Assembly: GCF_000802425.1 (NCBI RefSeq)
Contig: NZ_JRUD01000004.1
Span: forward strand, 21,421 to 85,420
Source: Pseudomonas flexibilis
GTDB lineage: Bacteria; Pseudomonadota; Gammaproteobacteria; Pseudomonadales; Pseudomonadaceae
Length of the DNA: 64,000 nucleotides
Reading direction: 5' to 3'
Shown here: piece by piece, positions 39,546 through 48,773 of the stretch
Position numbering within the stretch: position 1 is the first letter of the stretch
How the letters are laid out: each line of letters opens with the position of its first letter
Notes under the pieces: generated by a model
Seen by the model: only the letters and a program-made list of their open reading frames with translations
What the model was told of the DNA's origin: nothing
Databases searched by the model: none
Made by a program: the position numbers and the translations under genes

Positions 39546-41555
39546 ATGTCACGACTCAACCCCCGACAGCAGGAAGCGGTGCATTACATCGGCGGGCCGA
39601 TGCTGGTGCTGGCCGGCGCCGGCTCCGGCAAGACCAGCGTGATCACCCGCAAGATCGCCTACCTGATCCAGCAATGCGGTATTCGCGCCCAGTACATCGT
39701 GGCGGTGACCTTCACCAACAAGGCCGCCCGCGAGATGAAGGCGCGCGTCGCCACCCTGCTCAAGCCCGGCGAGGGCAAGGGCCTGACGGTGTCGACCTTC
39801 CACAACCTGGGCCTGAACATCATCCGCAAGGAATACCTGAAGCTGGGCTACAAGCCGGGCTTCTCGATCTTCGACGAGGGCGACATCAAGGCGCTGCTCG
39901 GCGACATCATGCAGAAGGAGTATTCCGGCGACGATGGTGTCGACGAGATCAAGAGCTACATCGGCGCCTGGAAGAACGACCTGATCCTGCCCGAGGAGGC
40001 GCTGGCCACTGCCCGCAACCCGCGGGAGCAGACCGCGGCCATCGTCTACATGCACTACCAGCGCACGCTCAAGGCGTACAACGCGGTGGACTTCGACGAC
40101 CTGATCCTGCTGCCGGTGAAGCTGTTCCAGGACCATCCCGAGGTGCTGGAGAAATGGCGCAACCGCGTGCGCTACATGCTGGTGGACGAATACCAGGACA
40201 CCAACGCCAGCCAGTACCTGCTGGTCAAGCTGCTTGTGCAGGAGCGCGCGCACTTCACCGTGGTGGGCGACGACGACCAGTCGATCTACGCCTGGCGCGG
40301 CGCACGCCCGGAGAACCTCATGCAGCTCAAGGAGGATTTCCCGTCGCTGCAGGTGGTGATGCTCGAGCAGAACTACCGCTCCACCAGCCGCATCCTCAAG
40401 TGCGCCAACGTGCTGATCGCCAACAACCCGCACGTGTTCCAGAAGCAGCTGTGGTCGGAGATGGGCCACGGCGATCCGATCCGCGTGATTCGCTGCAAGA
40501 ACGAGGAGGCCGAGGCCGAGCGCATCGCCCTGGAGATCTTCACCCTGCACCTGCGCACCCAGCGGCCGTACAGCGATTTCGCCATCCTCTATCGGGGCAA
40601 CTTCCAGGCCAAGCTGATGGAGCTCAAGCTGCAGCACCACCAGATTCCCTACCGACTGTCCGGCGGCACCAGTTTCTTCGCCCGCCAGGAAGTGAAGGAC
40701 CTGATGAGCTACTTCCGCCTGCTGGTCAACCCGGACGATGACAACGCCTTCCTGCGCGTGATCAACGTGCCGCGCCGGGAGATCGGCTCGACCACCCTGG
40801 AAAAACTCGGCAACTACGCCACCGAACGGGGCATCTCCATGTACGCCGCCTGCGAGGAGATCGGCCTGGGCGAACGCCTGGACAGCCGCTACACCGAGCG
40901 CCTGAGCCGCTTCAAGCGCTACATGGACAAGCTGCGCCAGCAGTGCGCCGAGGACGATCCGATCGAGGCGCTGCGCGGCATGGTCATGGACATCGACTAC
41001 GAAGGCTGGATTCGCGGCAACAGCTCCAGCGACAAGGCCGCCGACTACCGCATGGGCAACGTCTGGTTTCTGATCGACGCGTTGAAGAACACGCTGGAGA
41101 AGGACGAGGACGGTGAGATGACCATCGAGGAGGCCATCGGCAAGCTGGTGCTGCGCGACATGCTGGAGCGCCAGCAGGAAGAGGAAGAGGGCGCCGACGG
41201 CGTGCAGATGATGACCCTGCATGCCTCCAAGGGCCTGGAGTTCCCCTACGTGTTCATCATGGGCATGGAGGAGGAGCTGCTGCCGCACCGTTCGAGCATC
41301 GAGGCCGACACCATCGAGGAGGAACGCCGCCTGGCCTACGTGGGCATCACCCGCGCCCGGCAGAACCTGGCGATGACCTTCGCCGCCAAGCGCAAGCAGT
41401 ACGGCGAGATCATCGACTGCCTGCCCAGCCGCTTCCTCGACGAACTGCCCCAGGAAGACCTGGAGTGGGAAGGCCTGGAGGAAGCGCCCAAGGAAGTGAA
41501 GGCCGCACGGGGCAACGACGCGCTGGCCGGCATCCGTGCCATGCTGAAGCGATGA
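39546..41555 (+). CDS. rep: Rep, ATP-dependent DNA helicase
   Basis: 669 residues, the E. coli Rep length. Superfamily 1 motifs: Q-motif LNPRQQEAVHYIGGPMLVLA, I AGAGSGKTSVITRKIAYLI, Ia VTFTNKAAREMKARV, II YMLVDEYQDTNASQYLLVKL, III VGDDDQSIYAWRGARPENLM, IV QNYRSTSRILKCANVLIANN, V MMTLHASKGLEFPYVFIMGM, VI YVGITRARQNLAMTFAAKRK. It removes proteins from DNA ahead of replication forks. It shares a 4-base stop/start overlap with the methyltransferase gene downstream. Confidence 0.97.
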   Translation: MSRLNPRQQEAVHYIGGPMLVLAGAGSGKTSVITRKIAYLIQQCGIRAQYIVAVTFTNKAAREMKARVATLLKPGEGKGLTVSTFHNLGLNIIRKEYLKLGYKPGFSIFDEGDIKALLGDIMQKEYSGDDGVDEIKSYIGAWKNDLILPEEALATARNPREQTAAIVYMHYQRTLKAYNAVDFDDLILLPVKLFQDHPEVLEKWRNRVRYMLVDEYQDTNASQYLLVKLLVQERAHFTVVGDDDQSIYAWRGARPENLMQLKEDFPSLQVVMLEQNYRSTSRILKCANVLIANNPHVFQKQLWSEMGHGDPIRVIRCKNEEAEAERIALEIFTLHLRTQRPYSDFAILYRGNFQAKLMELKLQHHQIPYRLSGGTSFFARQEVKDLMSYFRLLVNPDDDNAFLRVINVPRREIGSTTLEKLGNYATERGISMYAACEEIGLGERLDSRYTERLSRFKRYMDKLRQQCAEDDPIEALRGMVMDIDYEGWIRGNSSSDKAADYRMGNVWFLIDALKNTLEKDEDGEMTIEEAIGKLVLRDMLERQQEEEEGADGVQMMTLHASKGLEFPYVFIMGMEEELLPHRSSIEADTIEEERRLAYVGITRARQNLAMTFAAKRKQYGEIIDCLPSRFLDELPQEDLEWEGLEEAPKEVKAARGNDALAGIRAMLKR

Positions 41556-42157
41556 ACGACGCCAGCCGCCGCACCCTCGCCCACTACCAGCGCAACGCCC
41601 AGGCCTTCGAGGCCGGCACCCGCGACCACGATGTCAGCCAGAACATCCAGGCGCTGCTGCGCCACCTGCCGGCGCGACCGGGGCTGGCGATCCTCGATTT
41701 CGGCTGCGGCCCGGGCCGTGATCTGCTCACCTTCAAGGCCTTGGGCCACCTGCCGATCGGCCTGGACGGCTGCGCCGCGTTTGTCGACCTGGCCCGCCAG
41801 GCCAGCGGCTGCGAGATCTGGCAGAAGGATTTCCTGGCCCTCGATCTGCCCGCCGAACGCTTCGATGGCATCTTCGCCAATGCATCGCTGTTTCACATCC
41901 CCGGCGCCGAGCTGCCCCGCGTGCTTACGGAACTGCGTGACAGCCTGAAGCCCGGCGGTGTGCTGTTCAGCTCCAATCCACGCGGGCACAACGAGGAAGG
42001 CTGGCAGGGCGAGCGCTACGGCGTCTGGCACGACTGGCCGCACTGGCGAACGCTGTTGACGTCCGCCGGCTTCGAGGAACTGGAGCATTACTACCGCCCC
42101 ACCGGCCTGCCGCGCGACCAGCAACCCTGGCTGGCCAGCGTGTGGCGAAAGGCCTGA
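41552..42157 (+). CDS. Class I SAM-dependent methyltransferase
   Basis: 201 residues. Motif I ILDFGCGPGRDLLTFKALGH (near residue 45) and a motif II acidic loop (IGLDGCAAFVDLARQA) define a Rossmann-fold methyltransferase, with LPAERFDGIFANASLFHIPG and LKPGGVLFSSNPRGHNEEGW further on. The substrate is unknown; UbiE/Methyltransf_11-type members act on varied small molecules. The start was set at MNDASRRTLAHYQRNAQAFE, whose ATG overlaps the rep stop by 4 bases. It is convergent with the MFS gene, with a REP pair between. Confidence 0.85.
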   Translation: MNDASRRTLAHYQRNAQAFEAGTRDHDVSQNIQALLRHLPARPGLAILDFGCGPGRDLLTFKALGHLPIGLDGCAAFVDLARQASGCEIWQKDFLALDLPAERFDGIFANASLFHIPGAELPRVLTELRDSLKPGGVLFSSNPRGHNEEGWQGERYGVWHDWPHWRTLLTSAGFEELEHYYRPTGLPRDQQPWLASVWRKA

Positions 42158-42171
42158 AGGCGCACGAACCC

Positions 42172-42241
42172 TGTAGGAGCGACTTCAGTCGCGAGCTCTT
42201 GCCACACGCCAAAGAACATCGCGGCTGAAGCCGCTCCTACA
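42172..42241. repeat. REP pair (BIME-like) between methyltransferase and MFS genes
   Basis: TGTAGGAGCGACTTCAGTCG (from 42172) and, inverted, CGGCTGAAGCCGCTCCTACA (ending 42241) flank about 20 bases. Each half contains its own small palindrome. The gap is between convergent genes, the usual place for such elements. Confidence 0.9.
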
Positions 42242-42270
42242 TAAGCCGGGTTCCGGCCGCCAGTCACGTA

Positions 42271-43521
42271 TTATTCCTTGTCCACCAGGTCCCCGCGCAG
42301 CGGCCCCCTGCCCGCCAGCACCACACCCAGCGCCGCCAGACCCAGCCCGCCGGCCAGCAGAAACAGCCCCGGATAGCCAAGCAGTTTGGCCAGCACGCCG
42401 CTGAACGCACCCACGATGCCGCCGAGCAGCAACTGCACCGAAGCCTGCAGGGTGAAGTCGGCGCCTTCGTGCTCTGCGCGGCACTGACGCATCATCGCGG
42501 CAAACAGCACCACGGTGGACAGTCCATCGGCGAACTGCTCGAACAGCGCCACGGCGTACACCGACGCCACCTCGGCCTGACCGATCAGCAAGGCCATGCC
42601 GGCGATCCCGATGGCCTGCAGCAGACCACCGAGCAGCAAGGCACGCAGGACGCCGATTCGGCCGTACAGCCAGCCCCCCGCCAGCGCGCCGCCGATGCCG
42701 AGCAGGCTGCTGAGAAGGGTGAGCTGCCCGAGCGCTGCCGCGCCCCAGCCCTGGTCGACCAGCATCGGCTTGATCATCGGCGAACCCAGCGCATCGCCGA
42801 GCTTGAAGCTGAGCAGCACCAGCAGCCACAGCCCCATGCCCGGCAGCACCAGCAGGCCGCGGTAGTGACGCCAGGGCAGGGTCACACCGGCCGGCTCGGC
42901 GCACTCGGCGTGGAACGGCAGCACGCGACGCTCGGGAAAGCGCAGCAGCGGGATCAGCAGCAGCAGCACCAGCAGGCCCAGAGCGAGCAGCGTCCAGCGC
43001 CAGCCCAGATCATCAGCCACCAGCAGCAGGCCGCTGCCGCCGGCCAGCATGCCGACCTTGTAGCCACCCACCTGCAGGCTGTTGCCCAGGCCGCGCCAGC
43101 GCTCCGGCAGCAGGCGCACGGTCAGCCCGTCGGTCGCCACGTCCTGGGTGGCCGCCGCCAGGTTGATCAGCAGCAGCAGGCCGAGCAGCAGCGGCAGCCA
43201 GGGGCCGAACAGCTGCGCCTGGGGCAGCCAGGCCAGCACGATGAGCAGTAACGCCACGCCGGCCTGCAGGGGCAGGATCCAGCCGCGCCGATGGCCGAGC
43301 GGCGAGCCGCCCAGGCGGTCGATCCACGGCGCCCACAGCACCTTGAGCAACCAGGGTAGCGCCAGCAGCTTGAGCAGACTGATCAGCGCCAGGTCGACAC
43401 CCTGCTGGCGCAACAGCACCGGCAGGGCGTGGGCCATCAGCCCGGAGGGCAGGCCCTGGGCGACGTACAGCGCGGCGAGCAGGGTCAGGCTGGCGGGCAG
43501 GGGATGGGCGAGGGGCTGCAT
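42271..43521 (-). CDS. MFS transporter (AmpG/PAT-like)
   Basis: 416 residues with 12 predicted membrane segments, from MQPLAHPLPASLTLLAALYV. Motifs: VAQGLPSGLMAHALPVLLRQ near residue 20, WAPWIDRLGGSPLGHRRGWI (loop 2-3 basic motif), ATQDVATDGLTVRLLPERWR (typical of AmpG and acetyl-CoA transporter-like MFS) and GGIVGAFSGVLAKLLGYPGL. The substrate cannot be told; muropeptide permease AmpG shares this architecture. The stop is TAA. A 365-base non-coding gap lies upstream. Confidence 0.83.
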   Translation of the reverse strand: MQPLAHPLPASLTLLAALYVAQGLPSGLMAHALPVLLRQQGVDLALISLLKLLALPWLLKVLWAPWIDRLGGSPLGHRRGWILPLQAGVALLLIVLAWLPQAQLFGPWLPLLLGLLLLINLAAATQDVATDGLTVRLLPERWRGLGNSLQVGGYKVGMLAGGSGLLLVADDLGWRWTLLALGLLVLLLLIPLLRFPERRVLPFHAECAEPAGVTLPWRHYRGLLVLPGMGLWLLVLLSFKLGDALGSPMIKPMLVDQGWGAAALGQLTLLSSLLGIGGALAGGWLYGRIGVLRALLLGGLLQAIGIAGMALLIGQAEVASVYAVALFEQFADGLSTVVLFAAMMRQCRAEHEGADFTLQASVQLLLGGIVGAFSGVLAKLLGYPGLFLLAGGLGLAALGVVLAGRGPLRGDLVDKE

Positions 43522-43886
43522 GGACACGGTATCGACGGGAACAGACGCCGAACATACCGGCAAACACCGCCAGTCGGAATGGCGGGATGGTCACACCTCT
43601 AGGAGCGAATTCATTCCCGAGCTTTTGGGGGCCCGCCTAGGGGGGACCGCCGAGGTGCGCCCACCTAAGGTCGCCCGGCCAGAGGTGGACCACGAAGCGC
43701 GCCGGCTCAGCATGGCACGAACCCGTGGCAGCGACCTGTCCGCGAACCTCTACCCGCAACCTGCACGGCCTAGCCAGCTCCGCACCCAACCCGACTCGCC
43801 TCAGGTTGCCGACCGAATGCCCCGGTACGCCACTCGGAAAAGCGGGTAAAATGCCGGCCCTCCACGTTTACCCGAGCCGTCGCCCG
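43522..43886. other. Intergenic region upstream of trhP with degraded REP sequence
   Basis: 365 bases without a gene. A damaged REP arm, TAGGAGCGAATTCATTCC, lies near 43600-43617; related fragments (GCAGCGACCTGTCCGCGA) occur near 43729-43746. The rest is GC-rich with no frame resembling a protein. The trhP and MFS promoters are presumably here; no clear -10/-35 pair was found. Confidence 0.45.
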
Positions 43887-45245
43887 ATGTCCCAGACCTT
43901 CCGCCCCGAGCTGCTGTCCCCCGCCGGGACGCTCAAGTCCATGCGCTACGCCTTCGCCTACGGCGCCGATGCGGTGTATGCGGGTCAGCCGCGCTACAGC
44001 CTGAGGGTACGCAACAACGAGTTCGACCACGCCAACCTGGCGCTGGGCATCGCCGAGGCCCATGCCCAGGGCAAGCAGTTCTATGTGGTGGTCAACATCG
44101 CGCCGCACAACGCCAAGCTGAAGACCTTCATCAAGGATCTGGAGCCGGTGGTGGCGATGGGGCCGGACGCACTGATCATGTCCGACCCGGGGCTGATCAT
44201 GCTGGTGCGCGAGCACTTCCCGCATATGCATGTACACCTGTCGGTGCAGGCCAACGCGGTGAACTGGGCCAGCGTGGAGTTCTGGCGCCGCCAGGGGCTG
44301 ACCCGAGCGATCCTGTCCCGCGAGCTGTCGCTGGAGGAGATCGGCGAGATCCGCGAGCAGGTGCCCGGCATGGAGCTGGAGGTATTCGTGCATGGCGCGC
44401 TGTGCATGGCCTATTCGGGCCGTTGCCTGCTGTCGGGCTACATCAACAAGCGCGACCCCAATCAGGGCAGCTGCACCAACGCCTGCCGCTGGGAGTACAA
44501 GACCCACGAGGCCAAGGAAAACGAGCTGGGCGAGGTGGTGCACCAGTACGAACCGATCGCCGTGCAGCCGGCCAATGCGACCCTGGGGGTCGGCGCGCCA
44601 ACCGATGAGGTGTTCCTGCTCGAGGACGTGACCCGCCCCGGCGAGTTCATGGAGGCCACCGAGGACGAACACGGCACCTACATCATGAACTCCAAGGACC
44701 TGCGCGCCGTGCAGCACATCGAGCGCCTGGTAAAGATGGGCGTGCACTCGCTGAAGATCGAGGGCCGCACCAAGAGCCACTACTACGTGGCGCGCACCGC
44801 ACAGGTGTACCGCCAGGCCATCGACGACGCGGTCGCCGGCCGGCCGTTCGACAAGTCGCTGATGGATACCCTGGAGTCACTGGCGCACCGCGGCTACACG
44901 GAAGGCTTCCTGCGCCGTCACGTGCATGACGAATACCAAAACTACGAGCGCGGCTTCTCGCTGTCCGAGCGCCAGCAGTTCGTCGGCGAGCTGACCGGCG
45001 AGCGCCGGAACGGCCTGGCCGAGGTGAAGGTGAAGAACCGCTTCGCCCTCGGTGACCGGCTGGAACTGATGACTCCGCAGGGCAATCTGAACTTCACCCT
45101 CGAGGCCCTGGAAGATGCCCAGGGCCAGCGCCGCGACGTGGCGCCGGGCGATGGCCACACCCTGTACCTGCCGGTACCGGAAAGCGTCGATCTGCAGTAC
45201 GCCCTGCTGATGCGTGACCTGCAGGGCGGCAGCACGCGGGGCTGA
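43887..45245 (+). CDS. trhP: TrhP (YegQ), U32-family tRNA hydroxylation protein
   Basis: 452 residues from MSQTFRPELLSPAGTLKSMR; the open frame upstream runs over REP fragments and is excluded. The U32 signature is complete: ELEVFVHGALCMAYSGRCLL near residue 170, followed by SGYINKRDPNQGSCTNACRW with the cysteines expected of an iron-sulfur site. In E. coli TrhP makes 5-hydroxyuridine at tRNA position 34 from prephenate-derived chemistry. TSKDLRAVQ-like MNSKDLRAVQHIERLVKMGV and SLKIEGRTKSHYYVARTAQV are further family segments. A REP array follows. Confidence 0.9.
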   Translation: MSQTFRPELLSPAGTLKSMRYAFAYGADAVYAGQPRYSLRVRNNEFDHANLALGIAEAHAQGKQFYVVVNIAPHNAKLKTFIKDLEPVVAMGPDALIMSDPGLIMLVREHFPHMHVHLSVQANAVNWASVEFWRRQGLTRAILSRELSLEEIGEIREQVPGMELEVFVHGALCMAYSGRCLLSGYINKRDPNQGSCTNACRWEYKTHEAKENELGEVVHQYEPIAVQPANATLGVGAPTDEVFLLEDVTRPGEFMEATEDEHGTYIMNSKDLRAVQHIERLVKMGVHSLKIEGRTKSHYYVARTAQVYRQAIDDAVAGRPFDKSLMDTLESLAHRGYTEGFLRRHVHDEYQNYERGFSLSERQQFVGELTGERRNGLAEVKVKNRFALGDRLELMTPQGNLNFTLEALEDAQGQRRDVAPGDGHTLYLPVPESVDLQYALLMRDLQGGSTRG

Positions 45246-45256
45246 ACGATGATGTT

Positions 45257-45425
45257 CTTGTGGGGCCTGCACGAAGAGCGCGCGGACAAGTCCACGCCCA
45301 GGAAAAACGGCCCCGGCTAAGGTGGGAGCGAATTCATTCGCGAGCTTCTGGGCGTGGCCTGCACGAATGGCTCGCGGACAAGTCCGCTCCCACCAGCAGA
45401 GAGGTCGGCCCTGCGGGAGCGAACG
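45257..45425. repeat. Array of REP arms between trhP and rnk
   Basis: About 170 bases contain at least four arms: a degraded one near 45280-45300 (GCGCGGACAAGTCCACGC), GTGGGAGCGAATTCATTCGC (from 45321), GCTCGCGGACAAGTCCGCTC (from 45371) and a half arm GCGGGAGCGAACGAG (from 45414). The linker GGCCTGCACGAA occurs twice, so the array probably arose by duplication of a BIME unit. It lies between convergent genes. Confidence 0.85.
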
Positions 45426-45431
45426 AGTTAC

Positions 45432-45839
45432 CTACAACTGATAGTCGCCCGCCGCTTCCGGCTGGTACTCGACTTCCAGCAGGGTCAGCGTGAGGGTCTT
45501 GCCGCCGGGCGCCGGCCACTCGATCTTCTGACCGGTGGTCAGGCCGAGCAACGCGGTGCCCACTGGCGCCAGCACCGACACGGTGCCTTCCTTGCCGGCG
45601 TTCTGCGGGTAGACCAGGGTCAGGTGATAGTCCTTGCCAGTGCTCTCCTCTCGGCAATGCACGCGGGAATTCATGGTCACCACCCCCGCCGGCACCTCAT
45701 CGTGGCCGACCACCGTGGCGCGCGACAGCTCCGCCTCCAGCGCCTCGGCGGCCGGGGTGTAATCCTCCAGACTGTCCAGCAGCTTTTCCAGACGCTGCAT
45801 ATCGAGGCGAGTGACGGTAATCGAGGGTGTGCTGCTCAT
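45432..45839 (-). CDS. rnk: Rnk, nucleoside diphosphate kinase regulator
   Basis: 135 residues. N-terminal coiled coil (TRLDMQRLEKLLDSLEDYTP) and a C-terminal GreA-like FKBP-type domain (NSRVHCREESTGKDYHLTLV, SVLAPVGTALLGLTTGQKIE). Rnk binds RNA polymerase and affects NDP kinase levels and, in Pseudomonas, exopolysaccharide and stress traits. The ATG is preceded by a structured leader (45840-46015) with terminator-like features. Confidence 0.93.
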   Translation of the reverse strand: MSSTPSITVTRLDMQRLEKLLDSLEDYTPAAEALEAELSRATVVGHDEVPAGVVTMNSRVHCREESTGKDYHLTLVYPQNAGKEGTVSVLAPVGTALLGLTTGQKIEWPAPGGKTLTLTLLEVEYQPEAAGDYQL

Positions 45840-46015
45840 GGCCTGCTGCTGACTCCTTGGTTGTTCGATTGCAAAACACGGAAAAGCAAAAACCCCGCCG
45901 AAGCGGCAGTGTGAGCGAGCAAGCGAAGATAAGGCCGGATCGGCCGATGCGTCGTATGCGCAGTGTCACACAGCCTGGAAGGCGGGGTTTGCGTACCGGA
46001 CTGAACCTACCATAG
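45840..46015 (-). ncRNA. Candidate structured rnk leader RNA with attenuator
   Basis: Reading the minus strand toward rnk, GCAAACCCCGCC (45981-45992 region) can pair with GGCGGGGTTTTTGC (45886-45899 region) about 80 bases later. Inside are further inverted repeats (CACACTGCC with GTGTGACACTG; GATCCGGCC with GGCCGATC). The last arm can instead form the hairpin CCGCTTCGGCGG followed by GGUUUUUGCUUUU, an intrinsic-terminator shape about 45 bases before the rnk ATG. Conserved rnk leader motifs are known in gammaproteobacteria; the match to them is not verified. Confidence 0.6.
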
Positions 46016-46041
46016 CCGGGCAAATAAGCAAGAGGACCGGG

Positions 46042-46374
46042 TTACAGGGCGTCGAAGCCCAGCGCCTCGCCCGCCTGCTCGCTAACCACACGGCTCAGCA
46101 ACTCGCCCAGCCGCTCACCACTGGTGTCGCAGATCCAGCGCTCGCTGATCTGGTCGTAGTCGAAATGGAAACCACCGGAGCGGGCCGCCACCCAGAGCTG
46201 GCGCAGCGGCTCCTGGCGACTGAGGATCAGCTGGCTGCCGTTCTCGAAGCGCACGGTGAGCACACCGTTGCTGTTTTCCAGGTCGACGTCCAGGCCACTG
46301 TCGTCGAAAACATCCTCGACATCCTGCTGCAGGCTGTCGACCAGATCGTGGAAACGGGCTTCACTCAGCGTCAT
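46042..46374 (-). CDS. cyaY: CyaY, bacterial frataxin
   Basis: 110 residues from MTLSEARFHDLVDSLQQDVE, preceded by GAGGAGAG. Frataxin features: an acidic first helix (DVEDVFDDSGLDVDLENSNG), the beta-sheet core (VLTVRFENGSQLILSRQEPL) and RQLWVAARSGGFHFDYDQIS. It acts in iron-sulfur cluster assembly as an iron-binding regulator of IscS. It is divergent from lptM-lysA, as is usual in Pseudomonas. Confidence 0.95.
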   Translation of the reverse strand: MTLSEARFHDLVDSLQQDVEDVFDDSGLDVDLENSNGVLTVRFENGSQLILSRQEPLRQLWVAARSGGFHFDYDQISERWICDTSGERLGELLSRVVSEQAGEALGFDAL

Positions 46375-46506
46375 GGCACTCTCCTCAAATACCGGCAAGG
46401 ATGGCGAGTGCCCCGCGCGCCGGCAAGTCCCGGAGCGGCGCATAGGCAAGCTGCCGGGGGGCCGGTATACTCCGGCGCAATCACCGCTTTTACAAGGATT
46501 TTCGCC

Positions 46507-46641
46507 ATGAAGCGCCTGTTGCCATCGCTCCTGGTGCTCTTCGTGTTCAGCGTGGGTCTCAGTGGCTGCGGTCAGAAGGGTCCCCTGTACCACCCGGACG
46601 AGCCAAACGCCGGGCACAGCAAGGACCGGTTCGAATTCTAG
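46507..46641 (+). CDS. lptM: LptM (YifL/LppL-type) small lipoprotein
   Basis: 44 residues: signal sequence MKRLLPSLLVLFVFSVG, lipobox LSGC, then the LptM signature GQKGPLYHPDEPN. In E. coli LptM assists oxidative maturation of LptD in lipopolysaccharide transport. In Pseudomonas the gene is often called lppL and lies just upstream of lysA, as here (44-base gap). Ribosome binding site: AAGGA before the ATG. Confidence 0.93.
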   Translation: MKRLLPSLLVLFVFSVGLSGCGQKGPLYHPDEPNAGHSKDRFEF

Positions 46642-46685
46642 AGCCCGGAGCCCGGCACGCGGGCCCGGTCAGCCCAGGAGGCTGC

Positions 46686-47933
46686 ATGCAACCCTTCAAC
46701 TACCGCGACAACGTACTGTTCGCGGAAGGCGTGGCTCTGCCCGCCATCGCCGAGCGCTTCGGCACCCCCACCTATGTCTATTCCCGCGCCCACATCGAGG
46801 CCCAGTATCGCGCCTACGCCGATGCGCTGGTCGGAATGCCGCATCTGGTGTGCTTCGCCGTCAAGGCCAACTCCAACCTGGGCGTGCTGAACGTGCTGGC
46901 GCGCCTGGGCGCCGGCTTCGATATCGTCTCGAGCGGTGAACTGGAGCGCGTGCTGGCCGCCGGCGGCGAGCCGGGCAAGATCGTGTTCTCCGGGGTCGGC
47001 AAGAGCCGCGAGGATATGCACCGCGCCCTGGACGTAGGCGTGCACTGCTTCAACGTCGAATCCGCCGAAGAACTCGAACGCCTGCAGGACGTGGCCGCCA
47101 GCCTGGGCAAGCGCGCGCCGATCTCCCTGCGCGTGAATCCGGACGTCGACGCCGGCACCCACCCGTACATTTCCACAGGTCTCAAGGAAAACAAGTTCGG
47201 CATCGACATCGCCAAGGCCGAGGCCGTCTACGCTCGCGCCGCCGAGCTGCCGAACCTGGAAATCATCGGCGTGGACTGCCACATCGGCTCCCAGCTGACC
47301 AGCCTGTCGCCGTTCCTGGATGCGCTGGATCGCCTGCTGGTGCTGATCGACCGCCTGGCCGAACGCGGCATCCGCATTCGCCACCTGGACCTGGGCGGTG
47401 GCCTGGGCGTCCAGTATCGCGACGAGCAGCCGCCGCTGGCCGGGGACTACATCGCCGCGGTGCGCGAGCGCATCGCCGGCCGCGACCTGGCCCTGGTCTT
47501 CGAGCCGGGCCGCTCCATCGTCGCCAACGCCGGCGTGCTGCTGACCCGCGTGGAATTCCTCAAGCGCACCGACCACAAGAACTTCGCCATCATCGACGCG
47601 GCGATGAACGACCTGATCCGCCCGGCCCTGTACCAGGCCTGGATGGACATCGTACCGGTCGAGAAGCGTGACGCGCAGCCGCAACCCTGGGACATCGTCG
47701 GACCGATCTGCGAGACCGGCGACTTCCTCGGCAAGGACCGCGAGCTGGCCCTGGCCGAAGGCGACCTGCTGGCCGTGCGCTCCGCTGGTGCCTACGGTTT
47801 CGTGATGAGTTCGAACTACAACACCCGCGGCCGCGCCGCCGAGGTGCTGGTGGATGGCGAACAGGTCCATGAAGTGCGCCGCCGTGAAACCCTGACCGAG
47901 CTGTTCGCCGGCGAAAGCCTGCTGCCCAACTGA
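46686..47933 (+). CDS. lysA: diaminopimelate decarboxylase
   Basis: Last step of lysine synthesis, meso-diaminopimelate to lysine. 415 residues, preceded by AGGAGG. Fold-type III PLP enzyme: Lys in LVCFAVKANSNLGVLNVLAR near residue 60, the GAGFDIVSSGELERVLAAGG segment, the HIGSQLTSLSPFLDALDRLL motif, phosphate-binding LDLGGGLGVQYRDEQPPLAG, and the CETGDFLGKDRELALAEGDL segment with the catalytic Cys. It is followed 9 bases later by dapF. Confidence 0.97.
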   Translation: MQPFNYRDNVLFAEGVALPAIAERFGTPTYVYSRAHIEAQYRAYADALVGMPHLVCFAVKANSNLGVLNVLARLGAGFDIVSSGELERVLAAGGEPGKIVFSGVGKSREDMHRALDVGVHCFNVESAEELERLQDVAASLGKRAPISLRVNPDVDAGTHPYISTGLKENKFGIDIAKAEAVYARAAELPNLEIIGVDCHIGSQLTSLSPFLDALDRLLVLIDRLAERGIRIRHLDLGGGLGVQYRDEQPPLAGDYIAAVRERIAGRDLALVFEPGRSIVANAGVLLTRVEFLKRTDHKNFAIIDAAMNDLIRPALYQAWMDIVPVEKRDAQPQPWDIVGPICETGDFLGKDRELALAEGDLLAVRSAGAYGFVMSSNYNTRGRAAEVLVDGEQVHEVRRRETLTELFAGESLLPN

Positions 47934-47942
47934 GGTCATCGC

Positions 47943-48773
47943 ATGCTGCTGCGCTTCACCAAGATGCATGGCCTGGGCAACGACTTCATGGTCCTCGACC
48001 TGGTCAGCCAGCACGCGCACATCCAGCCCAAGCACGCCAAGGCGTGGGGCGACCGGCATACCGGCATCGGTTTCGACCAGCTGCTGATCGTCGAGCCGCC
48101 CAGCGACCCGGACGTGGATTTCCGCTACCGGATCTTCAACGCCGACGGCTCGGAGGTGGAGCAGTGCGGCAATGGCGCCCGCTGCTTCGCCCGTTTCGTG
48201 CTGGACAAGCGCCTGACCAGCAAGCGGCGCATCCGCGTGGAAACCAAGAGCGGCATCATCGAGCTGCGCGTGCGCTCCGATGGCCAGATCAGCGTCGACA
48301 TGGGCGCGCCGCGCCTGGCGCCGGCGCAGATTCCTTTCCAGGCCGAGGCCGAGGCGCTGAGCTACCGCGTCGAGGTCGACGGCCGTGAAGTGGAGCTGGC
48401 CGCGGTTTCCATGGGCAATCCGCATGCCGTGCTGCGGGTCGACAATGTCGACACCGCCCCGGTGCATGCGCTGGGTCCGAAGCTGGAGCACCACCCGCGC
48501 TTTCCGCAGCGGGTGAATGTCGGTTTCCTGCAGGTCGTCGACCGTCACCAGGCGCGCCTGCGCGTCTGGGAGCGCGGTGCCGGGGAAACCCAGGCCTGCG
48601 GCACGGGCGCCTGCGCCGCTGCTGTCGCAGCTATTCGCCAGGGCTGGATGGAGTCGCCCGTGCAACTCGAACTGCCCGGCGGACGTCTGAGCATCGAATG
48701 GGCCGGCCCCGGCCGCCCGGTGATCATGACCGGCCCCGCCGTGCGTGTTTACGAAGGACAGATCCGCCTATGA
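47943..48773 (+). CDS. dapF: diaminopimelate epimerase
   Basis: Interconverts LL- and meso-diaminopimelate for peptidoglycan and lysine. 276 residues, starting [20 protein letters not shown]. Both catalytic cysteines are present: [20 protein letters not shown] near residue 73 and [20 protein letters not shown] near residue 219. It overlaps the DUF484 gene by 4 bases and is part of lptM-lysA-dapF-DUF484-xerC. Confidence 0.97.
   Translation: MLLRFTKMHGLGNDFMVLDLVSQHAHIQPKHAKAWGDRHTGIGFDQLLIVEPPSDPDVDFRYRIFNADGSEVEQCGNGARCFARFVLDKRLTSKRRIRVETKSGIIELRVRSDGQISVDMGAPRLAPAQIPFQAEAEALSYRVEVDGREVELAAVSMGNPHAVLRVDNVDTAPVHALGPKLEHHPRFPQRVNVGFLQVVDRHQARLRVWERGAGETQACGTGACAAAVAAIRQGWMESPVQLELPGGRLSIEWAGPGRPVIMTGPAVRVYEGQIRL

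Noticed and set aside
45257..45425. CRISPR array
   Set aside because: Repeats are inverted REP arms of unequal spacing, with no regular spacers and no cas genes.
46638..48665. 675-codon minus-strand open frame opposite lysA and dapF
   Set aside because: Low-complexity composition and complete overlap with two well-recognised genes; typical antisense frame in high-GC DNA.
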